This document shows positions 44,156 through 52,652 of a DNA stretch of 64,000 nt, in pieces. The position numbers were made by a program, and so were the translations under genes. Below the pieces are notes generated by a model that saw nothing but the letters and a program-made list of their open reading frames with translations, was not told where the DNA came from and made no database searches. Source of the stretch: Henriciella algicola (lineage in GTDB: Bacteria; Pseudomonadota; Alphaproteobacteria; Caulobacterales; Hyphomonadaceae); contig NZ_QWGA01000003.1 of NCBI RefSeq assembly GCF_003576245.1, forward strand, positions 1,364,001 through 1,428,000, written 5' to 3'. Each line of letters opens with the position of its first letter. Positions within the stretch are counted from its first letter, which is position 1.

Positions 44156-45142
44156 CTAGAGAATGGCCGGAATGACGCGGTCTGGTGGTCTGTGGCCGTC
44201 AGCGAATGTCTTGATGTTGATGATGACCTTCTCGCCCATTTCGATGCGGCCTTCCTCGGTTGCCGAGCCCATATGCGGCAGGAGCATTACGTTGGAGAGG
44301 CCAAGCAGTTCAGGGTTCACGGCAGGCTCACGCTCGAACACGTCGAGGCCAGCGCCTGCGATCTTTCCGGCCTTGAGCGCGCGGGCGAGGGCGGCTTCAT
44401 CAATGACTTCGCCGCGGGCCGTATTGACAATGTAAGCGTCCTTGCGAACCAGATCGAGCCGGCGCGCAGAGAGAAGGTGGAAGGTCGCCGGCGTGTGCGG
44501 ACAGTTGACTGAGATGATGTCCATACGGGCGAGCATCTGATCGAGGCTTTCCCAGTATGTCGCGTCCAGTTCTTCCGTCACCTGACGGTTCACCGGCTTG
44601 CGGTTGTGATAGTGGATCTGGAGGCCGAATGCTTTTGCGCGGCGGGCGACCGCCTGACCGATCCGGCCCATGCCGATAATGCCGAGACGTTTGCCCGCAA
44701 GCCGCTTGCCAAGCATCCAGGTCGGCGCCCAGCCATCGAACTTGCCTTCTTCAAGCAGCTTGATGCCCTCATGCAGTCGGCGCGGCACAGCGAGGATAAG
44801 CGCCATGGTGACGTCGGCGGTGTCATCGGTCAGCACGCCCGGCGTATTGGTAACAGTAATGCCGCGCTGGACGGCGCTTTCAATGTCGAGATTGTCAACG
44901 CCAGCGCCAAACTGGGCGATGTGGCGCAGCTGCGGACCGGCCTGCGCCAGAAGGCGGGCATCAATAGTGTCCGTCACCGTCGGCACCAGTACGTCAGCAC
45001 GTTTGACCGCATCGACTAGCTTTGCGTCGTCAAACGGTGTGTCAGTTTCGTTGAGCTCGGTGTCGAAGAGCTCTTTCAGGCGCAGCTCCACCGGGTCCGG
45101 CAGGCGCCGGGTCACGATAACCTTCAGCCGTTTTGCGGTCAT
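44156..45142 (-). CDS. D-2-hydroxyacid dehydrogenase (glyoxylate/hydroxypyruvate reductase type)
   Basis: The 328-residue NAD(P)-linked enzyme has the Rossmann motif LGIIGMGRIGQAVARRAKAFG, NCPHTPATFHLLSA and VNTARGEVIDEAALARAL, with catalytic Arg-Glu-His in the C-terminal lobe (Glu in GLDVFEREP, His in LLPHMGSATEEGR). It resembles GhrB or glyoxylate reductase; the substrate is not fixed by sequence. It is divergent from the SH3 gene. Confidence 0.9.
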   Translation of the reverse strand: MTAKRLKVIVTRRLPDPVELRLKELFDTELNETDTPFDDAKLVDAVKRADVLVPTVTDTIDARLLAQAGPQLRHIAQFGAGVDNLDIESAVQRGITVTNTPGVLTDDTADVTMALILAVPRRLHEGIKLLEEGKFDGWAPTWMLGKRLAGKRLGIIGMGRIGQAVARRAKAFGLQIHYHNRKPVNRQVTEELDATYWESLDQMLARMDIISVNCPHTPATFHLLSARRLDLVRKDAYIVNTARGEVIDEAALARALKAGKIAGAGLDVFEREPAVNPELLGLSNVMLLPHMGSATEEGRIEMGEKVIINIKTFADGHRPPDRVIPAIL

Positions 45143-45257
45143 ACGCGTTTCCTTTCCTTGCCATCAGCGCATAGCAGAGCGAACCGCCTGCGCCAATTGC
45201 TGCGACAGACGCTTCGGCCTTTACGACCGATTCACCAAGCACCGACTAGATGATCAC

Positions 45258-45773
45258 ATGCTGGGATTTTACCGTCTTTTTCTATCTGCCTGCCTTATCC
45301 TGACTGCCTGTCAGTTGGCAACGCCGTCTGCCTCTGCGCAGGCCGTGAAGATCAGTCAGTTCTCGGGAAAGCCGGTGCCGCGCTTTGCCTCGCTGCGCTA
45401 TGCGCGGGTGAATGGACGTATAGGGCCGTCTACGGATCATCAGGTGGCGTTCGAGTATGAGCGCGCAGGCATGCCGGTCCTGATCGTTAAGGAAACGACC
45501 GACTGGGCGCGGGTCCGCGATTTCGAGGGAGACGAAGTCTGGATGCATGTCGGTCAGCTGACAGAGCCTGACCATGTGATCGTGACGCGCGAAGTGGCCT
45601 TGCGCCGTAAACCGCAAACAGCTTCGCCCGCCCGCGCGACGGTCAAACCTGGCGTTCTTGCAGAGCTGCATAGCTGCAATGAGAGATGGTGCGAAATCAG
45701 TGCCGGGACCTATACCGGCTGGATCGACAAGCCATCGCTCTGGGGTCTGAACACCGATACAGCTGGTCTGTGA
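45258..45773 (+). CDS. SH3-domain (SH3_4-like) secreted protein
   Basis: The 171-residue protein has a signal peptide with a possible lipobox (ILTACQ) and two bacterial SH3-like repeats: RYARVNGRIGPSTDHQVAFEYERAGMPVLIVKETTDWARVRDFEGDEVWMHVGQL and VALRRKPQTASPARATVKPGVLAELHSCNERWCEISAGTYTGWIDKPSLWG. Such proteins bind the cell wall. The start at 45258 is chosen because the upstream open frame is antisense to the dehydrogenase gene. It precedes fabA by 77 bp. Confidence 0.85.
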   Translation: MLGFYRLFLSACLILTACQLATPSASAQAVKISQFSGKPVPRFASLRYARVNGRIGPSTDHQVAFEYERAGMPVLIVKETTDWARVRDFEGDEVWMHVGQLTEPDHVIVTREVALRRKPQTASPARATVKPGVLAELHSCNERWCEISAGTYTGWIDKPSLWGLNTDTAGL

Positions 45774-45850
45774 CGGGCCAGTTTGCTTGACAAGGCGGAT
45801 TGGGGCAGGCTCATGCCCTGATCGCAATTGACGGCAAGTAGAGGCATTGC

Positions 45851-46405
45851 ATGAGCGGACCGCACGATTACCACACGCCCCAATCCTCCTATACCAAGGA
45901 AGAACTCCTGATCTCCGGGCAGGGCCAGCTTTTTGGCCCCGGCAATGCACAACTGCCCATACCGCCAATGCTGATGATGGACCGCATCACCGAGATCAGT
46001 CTCGATGGCGGTGAGTTCGGCAAGGGCCACGTCATCGGCGAGTACGACGTGAAGCCGGATCTCTGGTTCTTCCAGTGCCACTTCCCGGGCGACCCGGTGA
46101 TGCCAGGCTGCCTTGGTCTCGATGCCATGTGGCAGGCTGTCGGTTACTGGCTCGGCTGGTCGGGCTCACCTGGCAAGGGCCGCGCACTTGGTGTTGGCGA
46201 AGTGAAGTTCACCGGTGAGATCACGCCGGACAAGAAGCTCGTAAAATATGTCATCGACATCAAGCGCGTGCGCCGCGGTCGGCTGAATCTCGGCATCGCA
46301 AATGGCCGCGTCTATGTCGATGACGAGCATGTCTACACGGCGCTCGACATGAAGGTCGGCCTGAAGAACGTGCTGGACGGCGATACGGGTATCCCGGGCG
46401 CTTGA
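45851..46405 (+). CDS. fabA: 3-hydroxydecanoyl-ACP dehydratase/isomerase
   Basis: The 184-residue enzyme dehydrates 3-hydroxyacyl-ACP and isomerises trans-2- to cis-3-decenoyl-ACP, the entry to unsaturated fatty acids. Its active-site motif is [22 protein letters not shown] (His, Asp). [16 protein letters not shown] is the FabA-specific block. It is 63 bp upstream of fabI on the same strand; fabB, usually between them, is missing. Confidence 0.95.
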   Translation: MSGPHDYHTPQSSYTKEELLISGQGQLFGPGNAQLPIPPMLMMDRITEISLDGGEFGKGHVIGEYDVKPDLWFFQCHFPGDPVMPGCLGLDAMWQAVGYWLGWSGSPGKGRALGVGEVKFTGEITPDKKLVKYVIDIKRVRRGRLNLGIANGRVYVDDEHVYTALDMKVGLKNVLDGDTGIPGA

Positions 46406-46468
46406 CGCTTTCCTCCGGCGCGCCTAGCCCGGACCACAGACATAGATATTCGCAGGGAGTGAACGCTC

Positions 46469-47284
46469 ATGGCTGACGACTGGAATATGCCGGAAGGCAA
46501 TCTGATGAAGGGCAAGCGCGGCATCGTTATGGGTGTCGCCAACCAGAACTCCATTGCCTGGGGTATCTCCAAACAGCTGGCCGCGCAGGGCGCCGAGATT
46601 GCCTTTACCTATCAGGGTGAAAGCCTCGAGCGGCGCGTGCGTCCGCTGGTCGAGTCGATCGGCATGGACACGATGATTCCTGCTGACGTCACCAATGATG
46701 CAAGCATGGACGCGGCTTTTGCGCAGGTGAAGGATAAGTGGGGCAAGATCGACTTCCTCGTCCATTCCATCGCCTTTGCAGGCAAGGATGAGCTTCAGGG
46801 CTCGATGGTCGCCAATACGACGCGTGAAGGCTTTCGCCGGGCGATGGACATCTCGGTCTACAGCTTCATCGATTGCGCCCGCCGCGCATCGGAAATCATG
46901 CCGGATGGCGGCTCCATCATCTGCATGACCTATCTCGGCGCTGAGCGCGTCGTCCCGTCTTACAATGTCATGGGTGTCGCCAAGGCTGCGCTGGAGGCCT
47001 CGACCCGCTATGCGGCCCGCGACCTTGGCCCCCAGGGCATCCGCGTGAATGCGATCTCGGCTGGCGCGATGCGCACGCTGTCTCTGGCAGGCATCAAGGG
47101 CGGCAAGTCCCTCATGGGCACCGGCCGCGACATGTCGCTGCTCAAGGAAGACACGCGCATGGAAGGCGTCGCAGGCGCGGCGCTCTACCTCCTCTCCGAC
47201 ATTGGCCACTCGGTGGCTGGCGAAGTGCTGCATGTCGATGCAGGCTTCCACGTGGTCGGCGTGCCGGACATGGGTGAGGACTAA
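46469..47284 (+). CDS. fabI: Enoyl-ACP reductase (NADH), FabI
   Basis: The 271-residue short-chain dehydrogenase/reductase has the FabI N-terminal GIVMGVANQNSIAWGISKQLAAQGAEIAFTYQGE with its nucleotide loop and the catalytic Tyr-x6-Lys in YNVMGVAKAALEASTRY (second Tyr in MTYLGAE). It completes each elongation round. Start 46469 follows gggagtg. A REP-like inverted repeat follows its stop. Confidence 0.95.
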   Translation: MADDWNMPEGNLMKGKRGIVMGVANQNSIAWGISKQLAAQGAEIAFTYQGESLERRVRPLVESIGMDTMIPADVTNDASMDAAFAQVKDKWGKIDFLVHSIAFAGKDELQGSMVANTTREGFRRAMDISVYSFIDCARRASEIMPDGGSIICMTYLGAERVVPSYNVMGVAKAALEASTRYAARDLGPQGIRVNAISAGAMRTLSLAGIKGGKSLMGTGRDMSLLKEDTRMEGVAGAALYLLSDIGHSVAGEVLHVDAGFHVVGVPDMGED

Positions 47285-47326
47285 AGGTTTACTGGCCTAT
47301 AATTTGGCCGCGGCCCTGACGACCCT

Positions 47327-47405
47327 GTGGTTCGACTTCGCTCACCATGCGGGTCTATCGCAAACGTTTCAAAGCCCGCATGGTGAGCGAAGTCGAACCA
47401 CGCGG
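47327..47405. repeat. REP-like element pair, copies B and C (27-bp perfect inverted repeat)
   Basis: GTGGTTCGACTTCGCTCACC and the rest of a 27-bp arm (47327-47353) return as a perfect reverse complement at 47375-47401 with a 21-nt spacer. Copy C alone also folds as CCCGCATGG-TGAGCGAAGTCGAA-CCACGCGGG (47375-47406), the same plan as copies A and D. The region sits in a 340-bp gap between fabI and the UPF0386 gene; the rest of that gap shows nothing recognisable. Confidence 0.75.
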
Positions 47406-47624
47406 GTGGGGCTTGTTTTCCTCTGAAATTCACGCAAACTCACCGCTCCAATGGAGTGTTGATGACACGCAACCAGTCTGAGTCCCGCTAGAGGGCCTGC
47501 CGCTAAAGCGCCAGTAATGGCGAGGCAGGCCGACAAGCGAAAACCGGTTTCTCCTTCGGGAGGCCGAACTCTTGTCATGCGCGCTTGCCGTGGCGCGGTG
47601 CGCATCCTCCGGACCAAAGACACA

Positions 47625-47879
47625 ATGGACATCTCACGCGCCGAACAGCGCATCCTGCACCTGCTCGCACAGGGCGGGCGCATCGAACTCATCAAGGACA
47701 ACAAGAAACTGGCCGGGCTGAACTGCTACTCGCGGGACGGATGGCGGTTTCCCGGGCTTGATGAGCATCTCTTTCGCAAGCTCAAGAAGAAACGCGCCAT
47801 CGCTTCCAAAGGCGGCGCGCCTTACCGCATCACGCGCCGTGGGTTGGAACTGGTGAGATCTGAGCTCGATAACCGGTAG
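47625..47879 (+). CDS. UPF0386/YjhX family protein
   Basis: The 84-residue protein MDISRAEQRILHLLAQGGRIELI... matches YjhX over its whole length (EQR.LH.LA.GGRI, CYSR.G, FRKLKKK..I.S..G.PYRIT..GL...R). E. coli YjhX has been described as a toxin that acts on topoisomerase I with an acetyltransferase partner YjhQ. No YjhQ-like gene is adjacent. It is flanked by REP-like palindromes on both sides. The open frame extends upstream to 47517 without conservation. Confidence 0.85.
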   Translation: MDISRAEQRILHLLAQGGRIELIKDNKKLAGLNCYSRDGWRFPGLDEHLFRKLKKKRAIASKGGAPYRITRRGLELVRSELDNR

Positions 47880-47890
47880 AGTCTTTCTTT

Positions 47891-47926
47891 GGGCCGCGTG
47901 GTTCGACTTCGCTTACCATGCGGCCC
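47891..47926. repeat. REP-like palindrome, copy D
   Basis: GGGCCGCGTGG and CCATGCGGCCC pair (one G-U) around TTCGACTTCGCTTA, the reverse complement of the family loop with one change. The arms differ from the other copies but keep pairing. It lies between the convergent UPF0386 gene and PD40 gene. Confidence 0.7.
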
Positions 47927-47936
47927 AACTTCCGCG

Positions 47937-48887
47937 TCACTTGTCGCCCGCCAGCGCCTCTATCCCTGCCACTGGCATGATCCAGACCTGGTAAATCCTG
48001 TCATCGCGGCCTTCGACGGGGCGGTCAGAGTTGAAGACGATGGATTGGCCGTCCGGGGTGAGCCGGGCGGCAAATTCCCCCGCAGACGTATTGATGTGCG
48101 GGCCGAGATTGACCGGTTCGCTCCAGGTTTCGCCTGTGCGGCGCGAGACAAAGATATCCGCGCCGCCCTCGCCGCCCCGGTCGCCATAGCTCAGCAGCAT
48201 CAGATTCCCGTCCGCGCTGACCCATGAGCCGTCATCGCGCCCGTCTGTGTTGATTGGTGCGGGCAGCGGTTCTGCCTTCTGGAAGCCGCCTTGGCCATCT
48301 GCGCGCGCGACATAGACGTCGCGTTCGCCCGGGCCGTCGAGACGCTCGGTCCAGAAATAGAGGTCGCCCTCTTCAGTCAGGACCGGGGCGTTTTCATTGT
48401 TCACATAGCGAAGCGTGCGCACATTGCCGGCGCGGATACGGTTGATGCCCGGTTCGTCCAGCGGTTCTGGCACAGCATCCGGGTCTGTCAGATCCAACGT
48501 GTAGAGATCGAAATCCTCATACACGTCCAACCCCTCATGGCGCGCGCGGGGGACCGCCCATGAGAATAGCAGAGTGTTTCCGTCAGGGCTCACACTCGGG
48601 AAGTCCACCCGGCCCGTCTGGGGCAGGGGCACAAGCTCTGGCGCCGACCAGCCCTCTTTGGTGAGGCGCGAGCGTTTCAGATATTGTGGGCATTCCCAGA
48701 TAGGACTGCATTCGGATTGCGCGAAATACATGGTCTGTCCATCAGGGCTGAAGCCCGGCGACAGCGTAATTCGCCCATCCTGACCGAGTGCGTCTGGCGC
48801 AAGACGTTCGGCGCTCGATGGTTCGGCATGGCCAGCCAAGGCCAGTCCGGAGACACAAAGTGCCGTGCAGAAAAGTGAGAGTTTCAT
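47937..48887 (-). CDS. Secreted WD40-like (PD40) beta-propeller protein
   Basis: The 316-residue protein has a signal peptide (cleavage after ALAGHA) and PD40 repeats: SPGFSPDGQTMYFAQS, FPSVSPDGNTLLFSW, ENAPVLTEEGDLYFW, GSWVSADGNLMLLSY and AARLTPDGQSIVFNS. It is a TolB-type propeller without the TolB N-terminal domain, probably periplasmic, of unknown partner. Confidence 0.85.
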   Translation of the reverse strand: MKLSLFCTALCVSGLALAGHAEPSSAERLAPDALGQDGRITLSPGFSPDGQTMYFAQSECSPIWECPQYLKRSRLTKEGWSAPELVPLPQTGRVDFPSVSPDGNTLLFSWAVPRARHEGLDVYEDFDLYTLDLTDPDAVPEPLDEPGINRIRAGNVRTLRYVNNENAPVLTEEGDLYFWTERLDGPGERDVYVARADGQGGFQKAEPLPAPINTDGRDDGSWVSADGNLMLLSYGDRGGEGGADIFVSRRTGETWSEPVNLGPHINTSAGEFAARLTPDGQSIVFNSDRPVEGRDDRIYQVWIMPVAGIEALAGDK

Positions 48888-49061
48888 GGGAGGCTCCAGC
48901 CTTGATTTGATTGTTGTGTGTGGCCGGGCGTCTCTGCCCTGATTGGCGGCCAGAACAGGAAATAGGCCGGTAAGCGCGCGCTTTGCGCCTATTTCCGGGC
49001 CTAGAGTGTCGTTTTCCGGCTCATTTGAACTAATTCACGCCGGATTAGGGTGGAGATCGAG

Positions 49062-49508
49062 ATGGACGCCTTCGACAAACGGTTGCTGGAGCTTCTGCAG
49101 AGGGATAACCGGCGAACCTATGATGAGCTGGGCGAGGCGCTCGGGCTTTCGGCCACAGCAGTCCGGCGACGGGCAGCGCGGCTGCGGGAGCAGGGGATCA
49201 TCGCAGCCGATGTATCTATCCTCAACACTGACCAGATGGGGATCAGCGTCATCGTGTCGGTGCGCTTTGAAAAGGAAAGCCACGCCACCTATGAGGCGTT
49301 CAAGACGGCGATGAAGGCCGCGCCTGAGGTGCGCCAGTGCTACACTGTTTCAGGCGAGGTCGACTTCATCGTGATCGCGCATTTCGAGGATTTGCCCGCG
49401 TATGACGACTGGGTGGCGGAGAATTTCCTCTCAAACCCTGCGATTGCACGGACAACGACGAACGTCGTCTATCGCCGGGTGAAGTTCGACACCGCTATTC
49501 CGATCTGA
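49062..49508 (+). CDS. Lrp/AsnC family transcriptional regulator
   Basis: The 148-residue protein begins with a helix-turn-helix (MDAFDKRLLELLQRDNRRTYDELGEALGLSATAVRRRAARLREQGII) followed by the RAM ligand-binding domain (VSVRFEKESHATYEAFKTAMKAAPEVRQCYTVSGEVDFIVIAHF). ATG at 49062 has ggtggag upstream; a GTG at 49050 is less likely. A short inverted repeat CTAAT-N9-ATTAG (49030-49048) just upstream may be an autoregulatory site. Its target is unknown. Confidence 0.92.
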   Translation: MDAFDKRLLELLQRDNRRTYDELGEALGLSATAVRRRAARLREQGIIAADVSILNTDQMGISVIVSVRFEKESHATYEAFKTAMKAAPEVRQCYTVSGEVDFIVIAHFEDLPAYDDWVAENFLSNPAIARTTTNVVYRRVKFDTAIPI

Positions 49509-49529
49509 TCTCGCCCGTATTACCGCGCT

Positions 49530-50432
49530 TCAACCTGGCGCGATGGCCTCGCGCAGCCTCGCAAAGATGCTGAGGCCGAAGTCGCCTTCATAGGCGGCTT
49601 TCGGTGTTTTGCGGACCGCTTCATCGATGGCTTCGGCGTCAGGGCCGATGAGGATGCGCCAGTTATCGGCGCGGACGCCGTCCAGAATGATGCGGGCGGC
49701 GTCTTCGGCAGATGTGATGGCATTGTCGCGGAATTGTTCGCCGCGCGCCTTGGCGGCCTCATACTCTTCATTGCCGCCGCCGACAGCGGAGTCGTTGCCA
49801 AACTCCCGCAGCGTGTTGAGAGCGATTTGAGTGCCGATATGGCCCGGCATGACGACGCTCGCCTTCACGTGCGGTGCGTTGAGGCGAAGGTCTGTGATCA
49901 GGGCTTCAGTGAAGCCCTTCACGGCGAATTTGGCCGCGGAATAGGCAGTGTGAGGCGTGTCCGGGCCGATGCTGGCCCAGAAGCCGTTGACAGAACTGAC
50001 ATTCACGATGTGGCCTTCATCAGCGGCGACCAGCATGGGCATGAAGGCGCGCGCATTGTTATAGACGCCATACCAGCAGACATTGAACGTCCGCTCCCAG
50101 TTCTCGCGCGGGCCGGTTACAAAGCTGCCACCACCGCCAATGCCCGCATTATTGATCAGAAGATGGATGTGGTCGGTCTCATGCGCTGTGCGGACATGGT
50201 TGGCGAAGGCCTGAACGTCCTCCTCCTTGCCAACATCAGCGCGAAAATGGGTGATGCGGGCGCCCTGCGGCGCAAGCGCTTCAGCGGCGCTTACGGTTTC
50301 GGCCATGTCCTCGTCAGAGATGTCGCAGATGGCGACGCTGCACCTGGCCTCGGCGAGCTGCTTGGTCAGCTCCCGCCCCATACCGTTTCCGCCGCCCGTG
50401 ACGACTGCGATCTTCCCGCTGAAATCCTTCAT
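49530..50432 (-). CDS. Short-chain dehydrogenase/reductase
   Basis: The 300-residue classical SDR has VVTGGGNGMGRELTKQL (cofactor loop; Asp in ICDIS suggests NAD), NNAG in LLINNAGIGGG, and the catalytic YSAAKFAVKGF (Tyr, Lys). Substrate unknown. It is convergent with the Lrp-type regulator and divergent from the next SDR-like gene, so the regulator could act here. Confidence 0.9.
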   Translation of the reverse strand: MKDFSGKIAVVTGGGNGMGRELTKQLAEARCSVAICDISDEDMAETVSAAEALAPQGARITHFRADVGKEEDVQAFANHVRTAHETDHIHLLINNAGIGGGGSFVTGPRENWERTFNVCWYGVYNNARAFMPMLVAADEGHIVNVSSVNGFWASIGPDTPHTAYSAAKFAVKGFTEALITDLRLNAPHVKASVVMPGHIGTQIALNTLREFGNDSAVGGGNEEYEAAKARGEQFRDNAITSAEDAARIILDGVRADNWRILIGPDAEAIDEAVRKTPKAAYEGDFGLSIFARLREAIAPG

Positions 50433-50566
50433 CTCAGTCTTCCTCCCATGTCTTTTTTCTTACCCTAGGCACGGGCAGGCGACGCGCCAGTGGTGACGGA
50501 CGGTAAGGTGACGGAACTTCGCCGATCTGGGCCTGTTGCTGAGGTGACTGAACAGGAGATTTTCGA

Positions 50567-51223
50567 ATGGCAGATATCGTAATCATTGGCGCGACCGGCG
50601 GCGTGGGGAGCCGCCTGATCCCCCTGCTTATCCGGCGTGGCCATAGCGTTACAGGTCTTCACCGGAAAGACGAGCAGGCCGACGCCTTGAAGGACGCCGG
50701 CGCGACACCGGCCAAGGGCGACCTCATGGAGATGAGCGCGGATGATTTCGCGGCCATCATAAAAGGCGCAGATGCGGTTGTGTTCTCCGCTGGCGCTGCC
50801 GGAAGCGGCGCCGACCGCACGAGCATGATTGATGGACAAGGTCCTCTGAAACTGATCGAGGCAGCCCGCGCGACCGGGGTAAAACGTATCTACCTCGTTT
50901 CAGTATTCCCTGATGCGGGCCGCGACCGCGATACCGGCGAGGGCTTTGAGCACTATATGCGGGAGAAGAAGAAAGCTGATGCCGCGCTTGCGAGCAGCGG
51001 CCTCGACTATGTGATCATTCGGCCGGGTACCCTCCAGAGCGAAGATGGGAACGGGCAGGTCGCTGCCGGGCGGGCGCTGACCTATGGCGATGTCGCGCGC
51101 GGGAATGTGGCCGCCTTTATCGCGGAACTGATCGACACGCCGGAAATCCGGCAAGACATTTTCGAGCTGACTGATGGCGACATGCCAGTTGACGTCGCTG
51201 TCTCGAATCTGCGGCGGATTTAG
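50567..51223 (+). CDS. NAD(P)-binding protein, atypical SDR
   Basis: The 218-residue protein begins IVIIGATGGVGSRLIPLLIRRGHSVTGLHR, an atypical SDR Rossmann start as in NmrA-like and NAD(P)H-binding family 10 proteins. DYVIIRPGTL is the typical substrate-domain block. No classical YxxxK is present in the usual place. It has a good ribosome binding site (caggagat). Confidence 0.88.
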   Translation: MADIVIIGATGGVGSRLIPLLIRRGHSVTGLHRKDEQADALKDAGATPAKGDLMEMSADDFAAIIKGADAVVFSAGAAGSGADRTSMIDGQGPLKLIEAARATGVKRIYLVSVFPDAGRDRDTGEGFEHYMREKKKADAALASSGLDYVIIRPGTLQSEDGNGQVAAGRALTYGDVARGNVAAFIAELIDTPEIRQDIFELTDGDMPVDVAVSNLRRI

Positions 51224-51261
51224 CTATTCAGCTTTCTTAGCGGACGGAGATCGCTCAGGCG

Positions 51262-51300
51262 TTGCACCTATCCCGGTGAACAATTATTACAGTGTTCACC
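51262..51300 (+). promoter_or_regulatory. Promoter with overlapping palindromic operator
   Basis: TTGCAC (51262-51267) and TATTAC (51285-51290) with 17-bp spacing form a plausible sigma-70 promoter. The palindrome GGTGAACA-N10-TGTTCACC (51275-51300) covers the -10 element. A third half-site, TTCACCGGG, follows at 51302-51310. The arrangement implies a repressor that senses the substrate of the flavoenzymes encoded downstream; the regulator is not identified. Confidence 0.6.
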
Positions 51301-51319
51301 ATTCACCGGGGGGGCATCT

Positions 51320-51919
51320 GTGTCGACACGTATCTTTATCTGGGTTGGTCATCCGCGCGAAACCTCGCTTTCGCACGGACTTGCGGATGCCTTTCAACAG
51401 GCCGCAGAGGAGGCAGGGGCGGAAGTTCGCCGGATGAACCTTTGCGACATGGAATTCGACCCGGATCTGACCGAAGGCTATCATGCACGCAAGGTGCTGG
51501 AGCCCTGCCTTGAAATCTGGCGCGAAAATACGCTCTGGGCCGAGCACCTTGTCTGGCTATACCCGCAATGGTGGGGCGGCATGCCAGCCAAGATGAAGGG
51601 GGTTATCGATCGCTGCTTTCTGCCAGGTTACGCCATGGCCTATCATGAGAAAGGCCCTTGGTGGGACCGCCTTCTCGCGGGCCGCTCGGCGGACATTTTC
51701 ATGACGTCCGACGCGCCCGTGGTCTTCGATGCCTTTTCGTACCGGCGCGCCGCCAAAAACCAAGTCGAACGTACTGTGCTCAACTTCGCCGGCGTGAAGC
51801 CGCGCAAGACCTTCCAGTTTGGGCCGGTGAAAACGGCAAAGCCAGCAAAGATCGAAGCGTGGATCCGCAGAGCGGCGGCGCGGGGCAAGGCCATTGCGCA
51901 CCAATCGACGAAAGCGTGA
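51320..51919 (+). CDS. Flavodoxin-like NAD(P)H:quinone oxidoreductase
   Basis: The 199-residue FMN enzyme has HPRETSLSHGLADAF (phosphate loop), VWLYPQWWGGMPAKMKGVIDRCFLPGYAM (FMN and quinone site of the NQO1/MdaB/KefF group). The start is GTG at 51320 after a run of G. It is followed after 36 bp by a nitroreductase-like gene. The two probably form a reductive detoxification operon. Confidence 0.88.
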   Translation: MSTRIFIWVGHPRETSLSHGLADAFQQAAEEAGAEVRRMNLCDMEFDPDLTEGYHARKVLEPCLEIWRENTLWAEHLVWLYPQWWGGMPAKMKGVIDRCFLPGYAMAYHEKGPWWDRLLAGRSADIFMTSDAPVVFDAFSYRRAAKNQVERTVLNFAGVKPRKTFQFGPVKTAKPAKIEAWIRRAAARGKAIAHQSTKA

Positions 51920-51955
51920 CTTGCGGCAAAGCGGGCGCTGGGCGAAGACTTCGAT

Positions 51956-52636
51956 ATGAAAACAACTCCAGAAACGCATGTTCTGCTTGAGGGATATCCG
52001 GAATATGAGCCGGGCGAGCAGCTTCAGCGGGCAGACGCAATCTACCGTCATCTGAGCACGCGAAGATCGGTTCGCGACTTCGCCTCAACGCCGGTTGATC
52101 GTGCAGTCATTGAGGCCTGCGTCTCGGCTGCGGGGACTGCGCCGTCCGGGGCCAATCACCAGCCTTGGTATTTCGCTTGTGTCGGGTCTGCAGAGAAAAA
52201 GCGCGAGATCAGGCAGGCTGCAGAAGCAGAAGAGCGCGCCTTCTATGCTGGCAAGGCCGGGGAGGAGTGGCTCGATGCGCTCGCGCCGATCGGGACAGAC
52301 GCGGAGAAGCCCTACATGGAAATCGCGCCGTGGCTGATCTGTATCTTTGCGCAGCGCAGGGGCGGGGCTGAAGCCGGTGAGAGCCGCAAGAATTACTACA
52401 TCCATGAGAGCGTCGGCATCGCGACGGGATTGCTGATTGCCGCATGTCACGAAGCGGGGCTGGCGACGCTCGTGCATACGCCCAATCCCATGGGCTTTCT
52501 CAATCGGCTATGTGGTCGTCCGGATACGGAGAAACCCTATCTGATCCTGGTGGTGGGGCATCCGGCAGACGGGGCCATGGTGCCAAAGCACGCCCTCAAG
52601 AAGAAAACGTCCGGCGAAATCTGCAGTTTCCTATGA
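51956..52636 (+). CDS. Nitroreductase family protein (BluB/iodotyrosine-deiodinase-like)
   Basis: The 226-residue FMN protein has [44 protein letters not shown] (FMN-binding motif of the group) and [33 protein letters not shown] at the C-terminal side. The pattern SGANHQPW is typical of IYD-type members. It probably reduces quinones, nitro or halogenated aromatics with electrons from NAD(P)H. It lies with the quinone reductase behind the 51.28-kb operator. Confidence 0.88.
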   Translation: MKTTPETHVLLEGYPEYEPGEQLQRADAIYRHLSTRRSVRDFASTPVDRAVIEACVSAAGTAPSGANHQPWYFACVGSAEKKREIRQAAEAEERAFYAGKAGEEWLDALAPIGTDAEKPYMEIAPWLICIFAQRRGGAEAGESRKNYYIHESVGIATGLLIAACHEAGLATLVHTPNPMGFLNRLCGRPDTEKPYLILVVGHPADGAMVPKHALKKKTSGEICSFL

Positions 52637-52652
52637 GGCCGTACGCGGCGCG

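Noticed and set aside
44670-45257. N-terminal extension of the SH3 gene
   Set aside because: Antisense to the 2-hydroxyacid dehydrogenase; the signal peptide begins at 45258.
49030-49048. CTAAT-N9-ATTAG inverted repeat as a firm Lrp site
   Set aside because: Arms are only 5 bp, too short to call; mentioned only in the regulator entry.
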